From positions 1 to 40,636 of the forward strand of contig JAHHIC010000105.1 of the NCBI GenBank assembly GCA_019359035.1: a DNA stretch of 40,636 nucleotides, written 5' to 3'. The notes beneath the pieces were generated by a model that saw only the letters and a program-made list of their open reading frames with translations, was not told where the DNA came from and searched no databases. The stretch comes from Scytonematopsis contorta HA4267-MV1. GTDB lineage: Bacteria > Cyanobacteriota > Cyanobacteriia > Cyanobacteriales > Nostocaceae. The position numbers and the translations under genes were made by a program. Below are positions 16,969 to 24,371 of this stretch, in pieces; positions within the stretch are counted from its first letter, which is position 1, and every line of letters starts with the position of its first letter.

Positions 16969-17493
16969 CTACTCGATTTGGTTGATAACTGGTGCTGCAA
17001 AACTAGGGATTTCTCTTGGTACTACTTCGATTTTTTTCCCAGACGCATAGCCTGGTCCTTGGTAACTTCCATTTAGTAGAAAATTTACTAGCATTACCAA
17101 AAGCCACAAACTAACTGCACCAACACCAATTGGAGTTTTGATTACGTCTGAGACAAAATAAACTGGATACCACAAAAACCTCCAAGTATTTTGTGGGTGC
17201 AATCTATGTGCTTTCCAGACGTTGGTGTATGGAATATTAATTTCTGGTACTACTGGTTTGATTGAAACTGGTGATTGTACAAAATGAACTGTAGTTGGTT
17301 GTGATACCACTTGCTCTGTATAAGCCTGTAGTGATTGTGGTTGAATTACTTGAGGTTGAATAGAACCACCAGACTGAGCTGAGACGAGCATTTGACGTAA
17401 CCTATCTGTAGGCACAATTGCACCTGGTTGAGAATAATCAATATCAAGCTGCTGTCCTGTGTTGTTTCCGTTACCATTTCTTTTGTTACTCAT
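16969..17493 (-). CDS. Single-pass membrane protein, Pro/Gln-rich N-terminus
   Basis: 174 aa; GGAG 8 nt before ATG 17493. Residues 1-90 are polar and rich in Gln, Pro, Ser and Val (probably disordered); about 120-140 (IGVGAVSLWLLVMLVNFLL) is one TM helix, followed by a short tail with PREIPSFAAPVI. Start overlaps the upstream gene by 8 nt. The layout of a long disordered cytoplasmic part, one TM helix and a short outer tail would suit a scaffold in an envelope complex. No known family. Confidence 0.6.
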   Translation of the reverse strand: MSNKRNGNGNNTGQQLDIDYSQPGAIVPTDRLRQMLVSAQSGGSIQPQVIQPQSLQAYTEQVVSQPTTVHFVQSPVSIKPVVPEINIPYTNVWKAHRLHPQNTWRFLWYPVYFVSDVIKTPIGVGAVSLWLLVMLVNFLLNGSYQGPGYASGKKIEVVPREIPSFAAPVINQIE

Positions 17494-17974
17494 TATTTTT
17501 TACTCCGTTATCAGATATCCAAGGGTCTTCTTCTATCAAATTTCTAAATTCTTCTGGAGATAATTTTCCTGTGGGAACAGTCCCGTCTGCAGTTGGTCTG
17601 ACAAAAGGTATTACATTTCCAACTACTAAATTAGGCGGTACTAAATTTTGTTGCACAATTGTAGGAGAAGGGGGGACCTCTTCCCCACCAGGTAAAGGTA
17701 GCGAGCAATTTTCTTCTCCCTCAGAAACCATGCTGTTATAGTCATTAATTCCACATATAAAACAACCTATCATTCCCACAAAAAATACAACTGCACAAGT
17801 CGCATTTAACGGTTTCGTTGGCGATGTTACAATTTCTGTTGTGGTACGAGAACTATTTTCATATGGTACTGGGATATATGTCCTCCAAAATAAACTGAGA
17901 AAATTCCATCCAAATAAAAGAAGGCAAATAAATCCACCCAAATATTTGGTATACATTGACTGCTCTTTAGTCAA
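17486..17974 (-). CDS. Two-TM membrane protein
   Basis: 162 aa from a TTG at 17974 that overlaps the upstream TGA (TTGA) and has GGAGGT about 10 nt before it; an ATG six codons in is the alternative. TM helices about 13-31 and 60-78, the latter with Cys residues, then a proline-rich soluble tail (LPLPGGEEVPPSPTIVQQ). The tight overlap on both sides shows translational coupling. No family recognised. Confidence 0.6.
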   Translation of the reverse strand: MTKEQSMYTKYLGGFICLLLFGWNFLSLFWRTYIPVPYENSSRTTTEIVTSPTKPLNATCAVVFFVGMIGCFICGINDYNSMVSEGEENCSLPLPGGEEVPPSPTIVQQNLVPPNLVVGNVIPFVRPTADGTVPTGKLSPEEFRNLIEEDPWISDNGVKNNE

Positions 17975-18804
17975 TTGGAGCCACCTCCCTGACTAGGTTT
18001 AGAATTTAATTTCTCTAATTTTTTCTTTCTTCTCCCTGTTTCCTCGCGATTAATAGCATCCAAAATACTATTAATATTGTTCAATTGGTCGAGAGGGTCT
18101 TGATAGTCTTGTGCTTCTAGTACAGCACCCAACCTAACTAAATATTCCTGCTGTACATTCCGTATTTGAGACAAAATCCCAGAAACATTAAACTTGGGGT
18201 AAGAATCTAAATTTGTAGCTAAATCTATAGCTTCAAATTTATTCAAATTCAAGCTGATAAATGCAGCCCTTGGTAATTTTTCCTCAGTAGTTGTTCCATC
18301 ACTTCTAACTTTTTTTAAAACATACCTCGTATCTCCAGAAGAAGCTTCGGCTAAATCTTGATATGTTTTGAGCAAACTCGATTGCAGTGCTGGAGTCATG
18401 TGCATTCTGTACATCCTAATATTTTTAGGATTATCAATATCCCTCTGCAAAATATCTCTTAATTGTTGTGCCCAAGCTGCATTAACTTCTTGGCGCCAAC
18501 CTACTTGATTTGGTTGTCCATACCCAACAGAATTACGCAAAGTGCCCAAGGTATAGTCTGTGCGGGAAAGTTTTTCTAGATAGACTTTGCGGACTGCTTG
18601 CAAATTAGCTTTAGCCGTTAATACTCTGGCGCTATCAACATTATTGACCTCCTCAGATATACGCTGCTTGGACGCTACAATCAATGCCATTCCACCCACC
18701 GCAAGTACTGTAGTTGCTGTGATGCAAGTAGTAGTCAGGACTACCGGAATTTTTTTTGATTGTGTTCGCGTTACAGTTTTTTTCAATGGAGAAGGAAACT
18801 GCAT
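17971..18804 (-). CDS. Membrane-anchored helical protein
   Basis: 277 aa from the ATG at 18804. GAGGAG lies 8 nt before it; the GTG three codons earlier would sit on top of that site and is unlikely. Basic N-terminus, one TM helix about 21-43 (VVLTTTCITATTVLAVGGMALIV), then a long helical region with coiled-coil character and a Lys/Arg-rich C-terminus ending SQGGGSN. Topology resembles a type II membrane protein with a large outer domain. Unknown family; part of the transfer-like operon. Confidence 0.6.
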   Translation of the reverse strand: MQFPSPLKKTVTRTQSKKIPVVLTTTCITATTVLAVGGMALIVASKQRISEEVNNVDSARVLTAKANLQAVRKVYLEKLSRTDYTLGTLRNSVGYGQPNQVGWRQEVNAAWAQQLRDILQRDIDNPKNIRMYRMHMTPALQSSLLKTYQDLAEASSGDTRYVLKKVRSDGTTTEEKLPRAAFISLNLNKFEAIDLATNLDSYPKFNVSGILSQIRNVQQEYLVRLGAVLEAQDYQDPLDQLNNINSILDAINREETGRRKKKLEKLNSKPSQGGGSN

Positions 18805-18806
18805 TA

Positions 18807-19025
18807 CTACCACTCCTCGACAATATATAGATGAGGTTGACGCGCATTAGCTCGAATCGCTGCAATCCCGGCTCCTCCTACCAATACTCCACCCAAAAGC
18901 ATTACTGGATGGAAAGCTAAGGTAATCCCGACACCCGTAATGCCTCCCACCATTCCACTGATACCAAAGTTCAAAGCCAATCCACCGAGCGCGTTTCCTA
19001 AAAATTCACTAATTGCTGTCATCAT
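18807..19025 (-). CDS. Very hydrophobic small membrane protein (two TM, Gly-rich)
   Basis: 72 aa. AGGGAG just before the tandem ATGATG at 19025. Two glycine-rich membrane segments (about 8-33 and 37-59; GGITGVGITL and LLGGVLVGGAGIAAI). Small, Gly-rich two-TM proteins of this size recall VirB2/TrbC-type pilins or ring-forming channel subunits, but there is no signal motif to prove it. Overlaps the upstream gene by 17 nt and ends two nt before the next start. Confidence 0.55.
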   Translation of the reverse strand: MMTAISEFLGNALGGLALNFGISGMVGGITGVGITLAFHPVMLLGGVLVGGAGIAAIRANARQPHLYIVEEW

Positions 19026-19230
19026 TTTGCTCCCTGGTTTTAGTAAGTTTTCTTGAAATAATCAAAACTGCAGCCAGCAACCCAATCAAAGTTCCAAAAA
19101 TGCTCCAGCTAATTAAGGGGGTTATATTATTAACTTCCACTTTGTCGCTATTTGGTGGCTGGGTTATCCACCAACCAATCAATAATCCAGAGCAAGAAAA
19201 GTAACTCTGAACGCTAGCCGCTATAAACAT
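19009..19230 (-). CDS. Small two-TM membrane protein
   Basis: 73 aa. Hydrophobic segments about 2-22 (with SCSG, but no clear lipobox) and 38-60 (PLISWSIFGTLIGLLAAVLII), then a charged tail (SRKLTKTREQNDDSN). No strong ribosome binding site before the ATG at 19230. Overlaps the next gene by 17 nt. Like its neighbour, it may be a structural subunit of an envelope complex; function unknown. Confidence 0.5.
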   Translation of the reverse strand: MFIAASVQSYFSCSGLLIGWWITQPPNSDKVEVNNITPLISWSIFGTLIGLLAAVLIISRKLTKTREQNDDSN

Positions 19231-19247
19231 AGAGTTACCAAGCGATT

Positions 19248-19790
19248 TTATTGCTGCGTCTCGCGAGAATCTATATCTGAGGACAACGGCTCTTGCTTCG
19301 TCGCTAAGGTAGTTTCTGTAGCTTGTATTTGTGCTTCCGCAGGAGCTAAAACTTTGTGATTGGTCATAGAAGTGAGTAGTAACACTGCTGCTTGATGTCC
19401 AGCACTTTCTCGAACCATCGTGAAAAAATCACTATCATCCTGAATGGATAGTTCATCTCCCTCATCTCGCATTTCAGCCGTCAATTCTAACGTAGATAAG
19501 TTATGACATCGAACAAGCTCCTGCTTGTAAAAATTTCTCGCATGTAAACTCGCATATCTGGCATTCCTCCGTAAAGATTTTAAGTATTCAATCTCTCCTT
19601 CTGTTGTTGCATTCAAGTCAGTATTTTCCTGAGAATTATCAGCAGCTTTTTGTCGGTGAAAAAATTGCTTGATACGTGGGTCATCCTCATCAATTTGAAT
19701 TGAACCATTTTTAGCTCCAAGGAAGCTAACTAATTCTTCTGTGTTAACTCCATGAATTCTTGCAATATTTCTAATATAATTCTTCGCCAT
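19248..19790 (-). CDS. Soluble hypothetical protein
   Basis: 180 aa from ATG 19790, chosen because TAGGAG stands 5 nt before it and the frame upstream overlaps the previous gene. The N-terminus (KNYIRNIARIHGVNTEELVSFLGAK) looks like an HTH- or SAM-type helical unit; the middle is charged and helical with LKSLRRNARYASLHARNFYKQEL; the tail is Thr/Gln-rich. Starts 7 nt after the stop of the preceding gene. No known family; perhaps an operon regulator or cytoplasmic partner. Confidence 0.55.
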   Translation of the reverse strand: MAKNYIRNIARIHGVNTEELVSFLGAKNGSIQIDEDDPRIKQFFHRQKAADNSQENTDLNATTEGEIEYLKSLRRNARYASLHARNFYKQELVRCHNLSTLELTAEMRDEGDELSIQDDSDFFTMVRESAGHQAAVLLLTSMTNHKVLAPAEAQIQATETTLATKQEPLSSDIDSRETQQ

Positions 19791-19797
19791 TTTTCTC

Positions 19798-20194
19798 CTA
19801 ACTACCAAAAGGTTCTATACCATATCTCCGAGTTACATCGGAAAGAAATTGTTGATAGGTTTTACCAAATTTATTAAAGAGGTATTCATCAAGTGTTATC
19901 CCCTTGTCTAAAATCAGCTCGCAATACATTTCCTTACCCATCATCAATCCCCAAAAATTTCGCCGATTTTCACGTGGAATATGAGCAGCGACATAAAATC
20001 TATCTAATTCATCAATTTCCTCTGGGTCAAAAAAATGCTTATTACGAGTTGTTGATAATCCCAGAAACTGCCTCCAGTCGTAAATAGCATCACGAGATAC
20101 ACCATTGTACCGACGCATTAAATAAGAAAGATTACTCTGAACTATGAGTAAGTCTTTTCTTTTTTTTCTTCTTTTTTGCATCTGCAACTGACAT
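19798..20194 (-). CDS. First gene of the operon; apparent frameshift in an A8 run after the start
   Basis: The downstream frame encodes about 120 aa (DLLIVQSNLSYLMRRYNGVSRDAIYDWRQFLGL...), with an HTH-like unit and a C-terminal helix pair. Its only in-frame starts (TTG 20187, ATG 20181) have no ribosome binding site. A well-placed GGAG precedes an ATG at 20194 that reads MSVADAKKKK in another frame. The two frames meet in a run of A (AAAAAAGAAGAAAAAAAAG); removing one A joins them as MSVADAKKKKKRKDLLIV. Either a homopolymer indel (real or sequencing) or expression by slippage. The basic head suggests nucleic-acid binding. Confidence 0.55.
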
Positions 20195-20524
20195 CTATAT
20201 TACTCCATTACTCTTAGAGTTTTACACAAAATCAAAACGATTTTACAGTGTAACCAACGGGAAATCAAACACTATAAGCATACCCAAATCCTTATAAACT
20301 AAAGGATTTAACCAGGAAAATAAAATGCTAAAAAATATGCAAACTTTCTTTGCTTGTATAACCTTTCTACAAACCTACACTTTGTAGGAAATTTCTAATA
20401 TGAAGCTAAATCACGCAAAATAAAAATAAAAATAAATCGGAATAAATAAAAAACTCGTGTTATTGCTTAATCCCCCTAGCAGACTACGACCTCATCGTGT
20501 ATTTCAAGACTCACAACACGAGAC
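20195..20524. promoter_or_regulatory. Intergenic region upstream of the long operon
   Basis: About 330 bp. It must contain the promoter of the minus-strand operon. Visible items: a 20-codon plus-strand reading frame 20325-20387 preceded by AGGA (a leader peptide at best); a stem TTTCTACAAA (20364-20373) with TTTGTAGGAAA (20381-20391, one bulge); and CTCGTGTT (20454-20461) inverted at AACACGAG (20515-20522), just beyond the end of the methyltransferase gene. No clear -35/-10 pair. Confidence 0.35.
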
Positions 20525-21298
20525 TTATATTTTCTCAGCACAAAACAAAGCAGATAAATATGGTTTACTAATATATCCGCCATGATTATTTAAGATTTTT
20601 CTCACAATAGTAGATAAGTCTTGTTTCTCTATTTCGTTAAACTGTTGATAAACGGTTTGAGTTTTCAATAAATTTAAATATCTGTCTACATCATAATCAA
20701 TAGACCAAACATATTCTTTAAACACTGGTTCTTTAAAACATTCGCTATCTAATATCCAATTTTTCCTTTTTTCTATAAGCGAATCAATTGATGGTGGGTT
20801 ATATACCATTTCTGGTAAATACTGTTGAAATGCTTGTTCAAGTTCTTGAAATACTGTAGTATTTGATTTAGGAGAAAAATTCCAAAATAACGCAATGTGC
20901 CCTTTATCTTTTAGAGCTAGTGCAGCTTTTGAGTAGCCTATTTCACGATTAACCCAATGAAATGCTTGGGCTGATATTAACAAATCAAAGGACTTTTCTT
21001 TTAATTGATAATCTTCAAAAGTAACTTTTTCAAACGTAACTTTTGGGTATGAAGATAAGTTTTGAGATGCGATTGCAATCAGTTTATCGCCAGGGTCTAA
21101 ACCATGAATAGCGTATCCTTTCTGAGCAAATGATATAGTTGCCTGACCTGTACCCACACCAACTTCTAATATTTTGGCATTTTCCTTTATATTAGCTATA
21201 GTAATTACATCTTCAATTAGCTCAAGTGGATAATTAGGACGTGCTGCATTATATATTTCTGCAATTTCATTAAAAGCTTCGCTACGTTTATTGTTCAT
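20525..21298 (-). CDS. Class I SAM-dependent methyltransferase
   Basis: 257 aa from ATG 21298; an earlier TTG is possible. Residues 43-53 ILEVGVGTGQA are motif I (SAM binding); LDPGD near 67-71 supplies the acidic post-motif; FDLLISAQAFHWVN is motif IV, and IALFWNF follows. This is the Methyltransf_11/UbiE-like layout, with the Trp/His pair (AFHWV) seen in many small-molecule methyltransferases. Substrate cannot be read from sequence. It faces the same way as the operon but is separated from it by 330 bp, so is likely an independent cargo gene. Confidence 0.85.
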   Translation of the reverse strand: MNNKRSEAFNEIAEIYNAARPNYPLELIEDVITIANIKENAKILEVGVGTGQATISFAQKGYAIHGLDPGDKLIAIASQNLSSYPKVTFEKVTFEDYQLKEKSFDLLISAQAFHWVNREIGYSKAALALKDKGHIALFWNFSPKSNTTVFQELEQAFQQYLPEMVYNPPSIDSLIEKRKNWILDSECFKEPVFKEYVWSIDYDVDRYLNLLKTQTVYQQFNEIEKQDLSTIVRKILNNHGGYISKPYLSALFCAEKI

Positions 21299-21380
21299 AT
21301 TAATAAAAATTCTCAACTACAAAATAAAAAATTGCATCCCAGTATCCCCAGAATGCAGCTAATTGTGATATCAAATTACC

Positions 21381-22121
21381 CTAATAAACTGGTGCTGGTC
21401 GAACAACTTGGAAATCCTCTTTGCGGGATACTCCAAATCGTACAGGTTCATCCAAATAGGTTAACAAGTAGTAATCTGTACTATATCGACACCGTGCCCC
21501 ATCCGGTCGTATACCTTCATATTCAAAGCCGGAAACATTTCCATCTCGATACAGATGGTTCTTTAACTGTTCGAGTTGGTCTAAAGTTTCTCGCCAAAAC
21601 TCTAGATAATTAAATCCAATAAAGCGAGATGGTTTCCAAACTGCTCTGCTTGCTTCCAGGTTACCATTAACCTGAAGACAAATATTTGTAATATTGGAAA
21701 CAGCAGCGATAATTAAATTCTGTTCTGTTGCTTCCAAAATTGTTTCGTGAAAACCTTTATAGTCTAGCGCGTTTATTATTTCTGGTGATTTTGATAAAAA
21801 TATCTGAGTCATAGATAACACCTTTTGGCTCGTAGACGGAGATGCTAAGATTTTTTCAGGAGAAATACAGACTTCAAAGTCAATAAAGTCCCAATTTTCC
21901 TCCCCGTACCTAATAATTATAGAACTAAGTCCAAATTGCCTAGCCCAAATTTTCAATATTTCACGAAAGTTTGTGTAAACATAACGAGCATTTTCCAAAG
22001 AAAATACCCTTAGTAGCAAATAATCTTTTTTGCAATCTGGAACGAAATCCCAGCCATAGCGCTTTATGTAGTCCCACAATATTTCTGATTTAGCTAATTC
22101 CATCGCTGTATCCACTGGCAC
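21381..22121 (-). CDS. PAS-like domain protein
   Basis: Up to 246 aa from a GTG at 22121; ATG 22103 is an alternative, and neither has a good ribosome binding site. Residues about 150-240 read like a PAS fold: NITNICLQVNGNLEASRAVW, FIGFNYLEFW, GNVSGFEYEGIRPDGARCRYS, then a strand and FGVSRKED. The N-terminal 140 residues are unrecognised. No kinase or output domain is present, so it would be a sensor or adaptor, or a degenerate PAS used for protein contacts. Unlinked to an obvious partner. Confidence 0.5.
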   Translation of the reverse strand: MPVDTAMELAKSEILWDYIKRYGWDFVPDCKKDYLLLRVFSLENARYVYTNFREILKIWARQFGLSSIIIRYGEENWDFIDFEVCISPEKILASPSTSQKVLSMTQIFLSKSPEIINALDYKGFHETILEATEQNLIIAAVSNITNICLQVNGNLEASRAVWKPSRFIGFNYLEFWRETLDQLEQLKNHLYRDGNVSGFEYEGIRPDGARCRYSTDYYLLTYLDEPVRFGVSRKEDFQVVRPAPVY

Positions 22122-22262
22122 AACAGGGTGAAATCTTTTAACAAATTATTGCGAATTTGTCAATCTAAATTTAAATATACAATATTTCTAGCCTTCCATT
22201 CCAACAAATACTCGATTTTTAGCAAAATGTAAACAGCACAAAAATGTACGCTTATAAATAAC

Positions 22263-22285
22263 TCATCCCTGATTGAAAGGGATGA
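22263..22285 (-). terminator. Hairpin after the 22287-23126 gene
   Basis: TCATCCCT (22263-22270) and AGGGATGA (22278-22285) form an 8-bp stem with a 7-base loop, starting two bases beyond the stop codon. On the minus strand the stem is followed by GTTATTTATA, a weak U-rich tail. Probable intrinsic terminator. Confidence 0.5.
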
Positions 22286-22286
22286 A

Positions 22287-23126
22287 TTAAGAACAATTGC
22301 TAGTATTTATATTTAATATATTATCTTCACAATTATTGCAATTGTCATCATCACAACCGTGCATCATATAGTATATTCTATATAATTGCTTAGTCCTCAC
22401 TTTAAACCTATGGGCTAAAAATACCATATCTTCTTCCGGTGGAAGAGATTTCATATTTATTAAAATATCCAGTAATTCATGGGAAGAGTTTTCTGATTGC
22501 GACTGCGATTTATCAATTTTAGTATAATTATTAATCCAATCAGATAGCCCTAATGTAGTTGGTTCGGGTACTCCATACAATGCTAAATTATCAACCAAAT
22601 TTATATAATTATAATAAATAGCAAATAATTTCTTTAGCAGTAAAATTAAGTCTTCCTTGTTATCTATTTTAATATCGATATTATCTCTATTAATAATTTC
22701 TCTTAAATAATCAGCAACACTATCAGTCCCTTGCGGCTCTCCTACTTGATTTTTAATATCCACAAAACTAGAAAACCAACTCTGAATATCTTCTGCATCA
22801 GGAACTGGTAAATCATTTGTAACAGCCCATTCCTTAAACTTCGAGGCAAAAAGTACAGAGTTAGACAATTCTGCCCAAAGTTTAGCAAAAAAGTCGTCAA
22901 ACTCCAATGGAGTTGGTATTGTAATTCCTAACCCTTCCAAATATTGGATAAACGATATCGCAAATACCACCAAATTCCTTAATTGTCTGCTTTCAACTTT
23001 AGTTTTGTGGGATTTTAAGTTTGGTGCTACTTGCCAAGACTTTGGGAGTTTACTCAAAGCCTCAGTAATGTCCTCAGACAATGGTAGCCGAGCGTATACG
23101 TAATCAGTCTCTTTTTTTTCTTCCAT
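22287..23126 (-). CDS. Unknown acidic helical protein with C-terminal Cys cluster
   Basis: 279 aa. Mostly helical and acidic, with repeated EFDDFFAKLW-like and FSSFVDIKNQ-like segments, no membrane helix. Near the end: FKVRTKQLYRIYYMMHGCDDDNCNNCEDN, i.e. a possible HTH followed by C-x4-C-x2-C that could bind a metal. Divergent from the plus-strand gene at 23355, sharing a 228-bp promoter region. No family recognised. Confidence 0.55.
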   Translation of the reverse strand: MEEKKETDYVYARLPLSEDITEALSKLPKSWQVAPNLKSHKTKVESRQLRNLVVFAISFIQYLEGLGITIPTPLEFDDFFAKLWAELSNSVLFASKFKEWAVTNDLPVPDAEDIQSWFSSFVDIKNQVGEPQGTDSVADYLREIINRDNIDIKIDNKEDLILLLKKLFAIYYNYINLVDNLALYGVPEPTTLGLSDWINNYTKIDKSQSQSENSSHELLDILINMKSLPPEEDMVFLAHRFKVRTKQLYRIYYMMHGCDDDNCNNCEDNILNINTSNCS

Positions 23127-23354
23127 CCTATTAGTTTATATCTGCCTCCCATTTGAGTCTGTATAGACTTAACGACATCTCAAGCAAAGTGTTTTAAACT
23201 GCTCCTTCATCTAGCTTACAAGTAAAAAAACAACATTAAGTTATGTCAATCATTGAAAATGTAATATTATTTTGTTAAAAATTGTAAATTATTTAAAATG
23301 AAGATTAGGTTAGTAGTAAAGTATTAATTACAGAAGCAAGCCTAAAAAGCCAGT

Positions 23355-23639
23355 ATGAACGTAATTATTACTACAGCAAGAATGAAGCCTAGAGATTATC
23401 TCAGGCTGCATAATTGGCTTTATAAGTTAAGTTCTAAGCAAATCAGTGTTTACGAATCCGAGAAAGCATACTATTCAAAGTGTGTAAAAATTCTTTCTTG
23501 CATTCTTGGTATTAAAGAAAGAGCCGTTAGACGGTGGGGGGAAGTGGGAGATATTGATTTCCCAGATATGCCAAGTCATCACGAACTGACTTTAGGTTAT
23601 GCAGCTGCATTATTACAGTTCAAGGAGGTGCAAGAATGA
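23355..23639 (+). CDS. Small protein with one copy of an LG...WG...P..h..LGYA module
   Basis: 94 aa. Residues about 45-90 (VKILSCILGIKERAVRRWGE, then DFPDMPSHHELTLGYAAALL) match two segments in the next gene. The ILGIKERAVRRWG part looks like an HTH, so DNA or RNA binding is likely. Ends in ATGA overlap with the next gene, so the pair is translationally coupled. Unknown function. Confidence 0.6.
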   Translation: MNVIITTARMKPRDYLRLHNWLYKLSSKQISVYESEKAYYSKCVKILSCILGIKERAVRRWGEVGDIDFPDMPSHHELTLGYAAALLQFKEVQE

Positions 23640-24235
23640 ATCGCAGAATAGAATTGAGTGCCTTTTCCAACGTAGAACCTTTATTGCCTAGGGAGTTCAT
23701 CAAATTAGTAGTCGCAGCAAGCCAAAACCTATCGCTAACCGAAGTAATAAAGCTGGAAACTACTAGGAAATATATTCGCGATAGTGTTTCTATTCTTTCT
23801 CAGGTGCTAGGGGTTGATAAGCGCACTCCCTATAAGTGGGGAAATAGCCTCAATTTCGAGGAAATTCCTGAACACCATAAAATAGCTTTGGGCTATGCAA
23901 AAGCAGCACATATCCACAAAAACTTTGCTGTATCAATTGCTTCTGGTTTGTACGATGTTCCAGTAATAGAGGCGGGAGAGTTTTTAGAAGACGTATTTGG
24001 GCTGTCTAATTTATCTAAAAAACAAGCTTTAAAAGCAGTCTCTAACCCTGCTTTTAGATGTAAGTGTAAAAAAGTTTTAGCTTTTATTCTCCGTCTGAAT
24101 GAGAGAACAGTTGATTCATGGGGAACCGATATGTATTTTGACAAAATGCCAGAAAAATACCAAGCAGTCCTAGGTTACGCTCTTGCAGCCGCGAAAACCC
24201 CCATTAAAGCTGATTTTTTTGATATAGCAGCGTAA
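23636..24235 (+). CDS. Protein with two further copies of the same module
   Basis: 199 aa, starting in the ATGA overlap with GGAGGTGC upstream. Copy 1: SILSQVLGVDKRTPYKWG ... NFEEIPEHHKIALGYAKAAH. Copy 2: KVLAFILRLNERTVDSWG ... YFDKMPEKYQAVLGYALAAA. Each is preceded by a 30-35 residue helical part (PREFIKLVVAASQNLSLTEV; GEFLEDVFGLSNLSKKQA), so the whole repeat is about 80 residues. Together with the upstream gene, three repeats are made from one transcript. Probably a plasmid-borne DNA-binding regulator; no family recognised. Confidence 0.6.
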   Translation: MNRRIELSAFSNVEPLLPREFIKLVVAASQNLSLTEVIKLETTRKYIRDSVSILSQVLGVDKRTPYKWGNSLNFEEIPEHHKIALGYAKAAHIHKNFAVSIASGLYDVPVIEAGEFLEDVFGLSNLSKKQALKAVSNPAFRCKCKKVLAFILRLNERTVDSWGTDMYFDKMPEKYQAVLGYALAAAKTPIKADFFDIAA

Positions 24236-24319
24236 TATTCGTGCATCATCAGCTTGCAAAATATTCAATTAAGTATTTTTTAAGTTGCCTATAGTATTGG
24301 ATTTTTTCAATTAGGGAAA

Positions 24320-24343
24320 GTTGGTCTCATACATAAGACCGAC
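24320..24343 (+). promoter_or_regulatory. Hairpin in the 5' leader of the 24372 gene
   Basis: GTTGGTCT (24320-24327) pairs with AGACCGAC (24336-24343) with one G-U pair and an 8-base loop, followed by an A-rich stretch and the ribosome binding site. It lies about 30 nt before the start and might modulate translation. It also argues against an upstream TTG start inside the stem. Confidence 0.4.
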
Positions 24344-24371
24344 AAAAAATAAAAAGCAGAGAGATTGTAAC

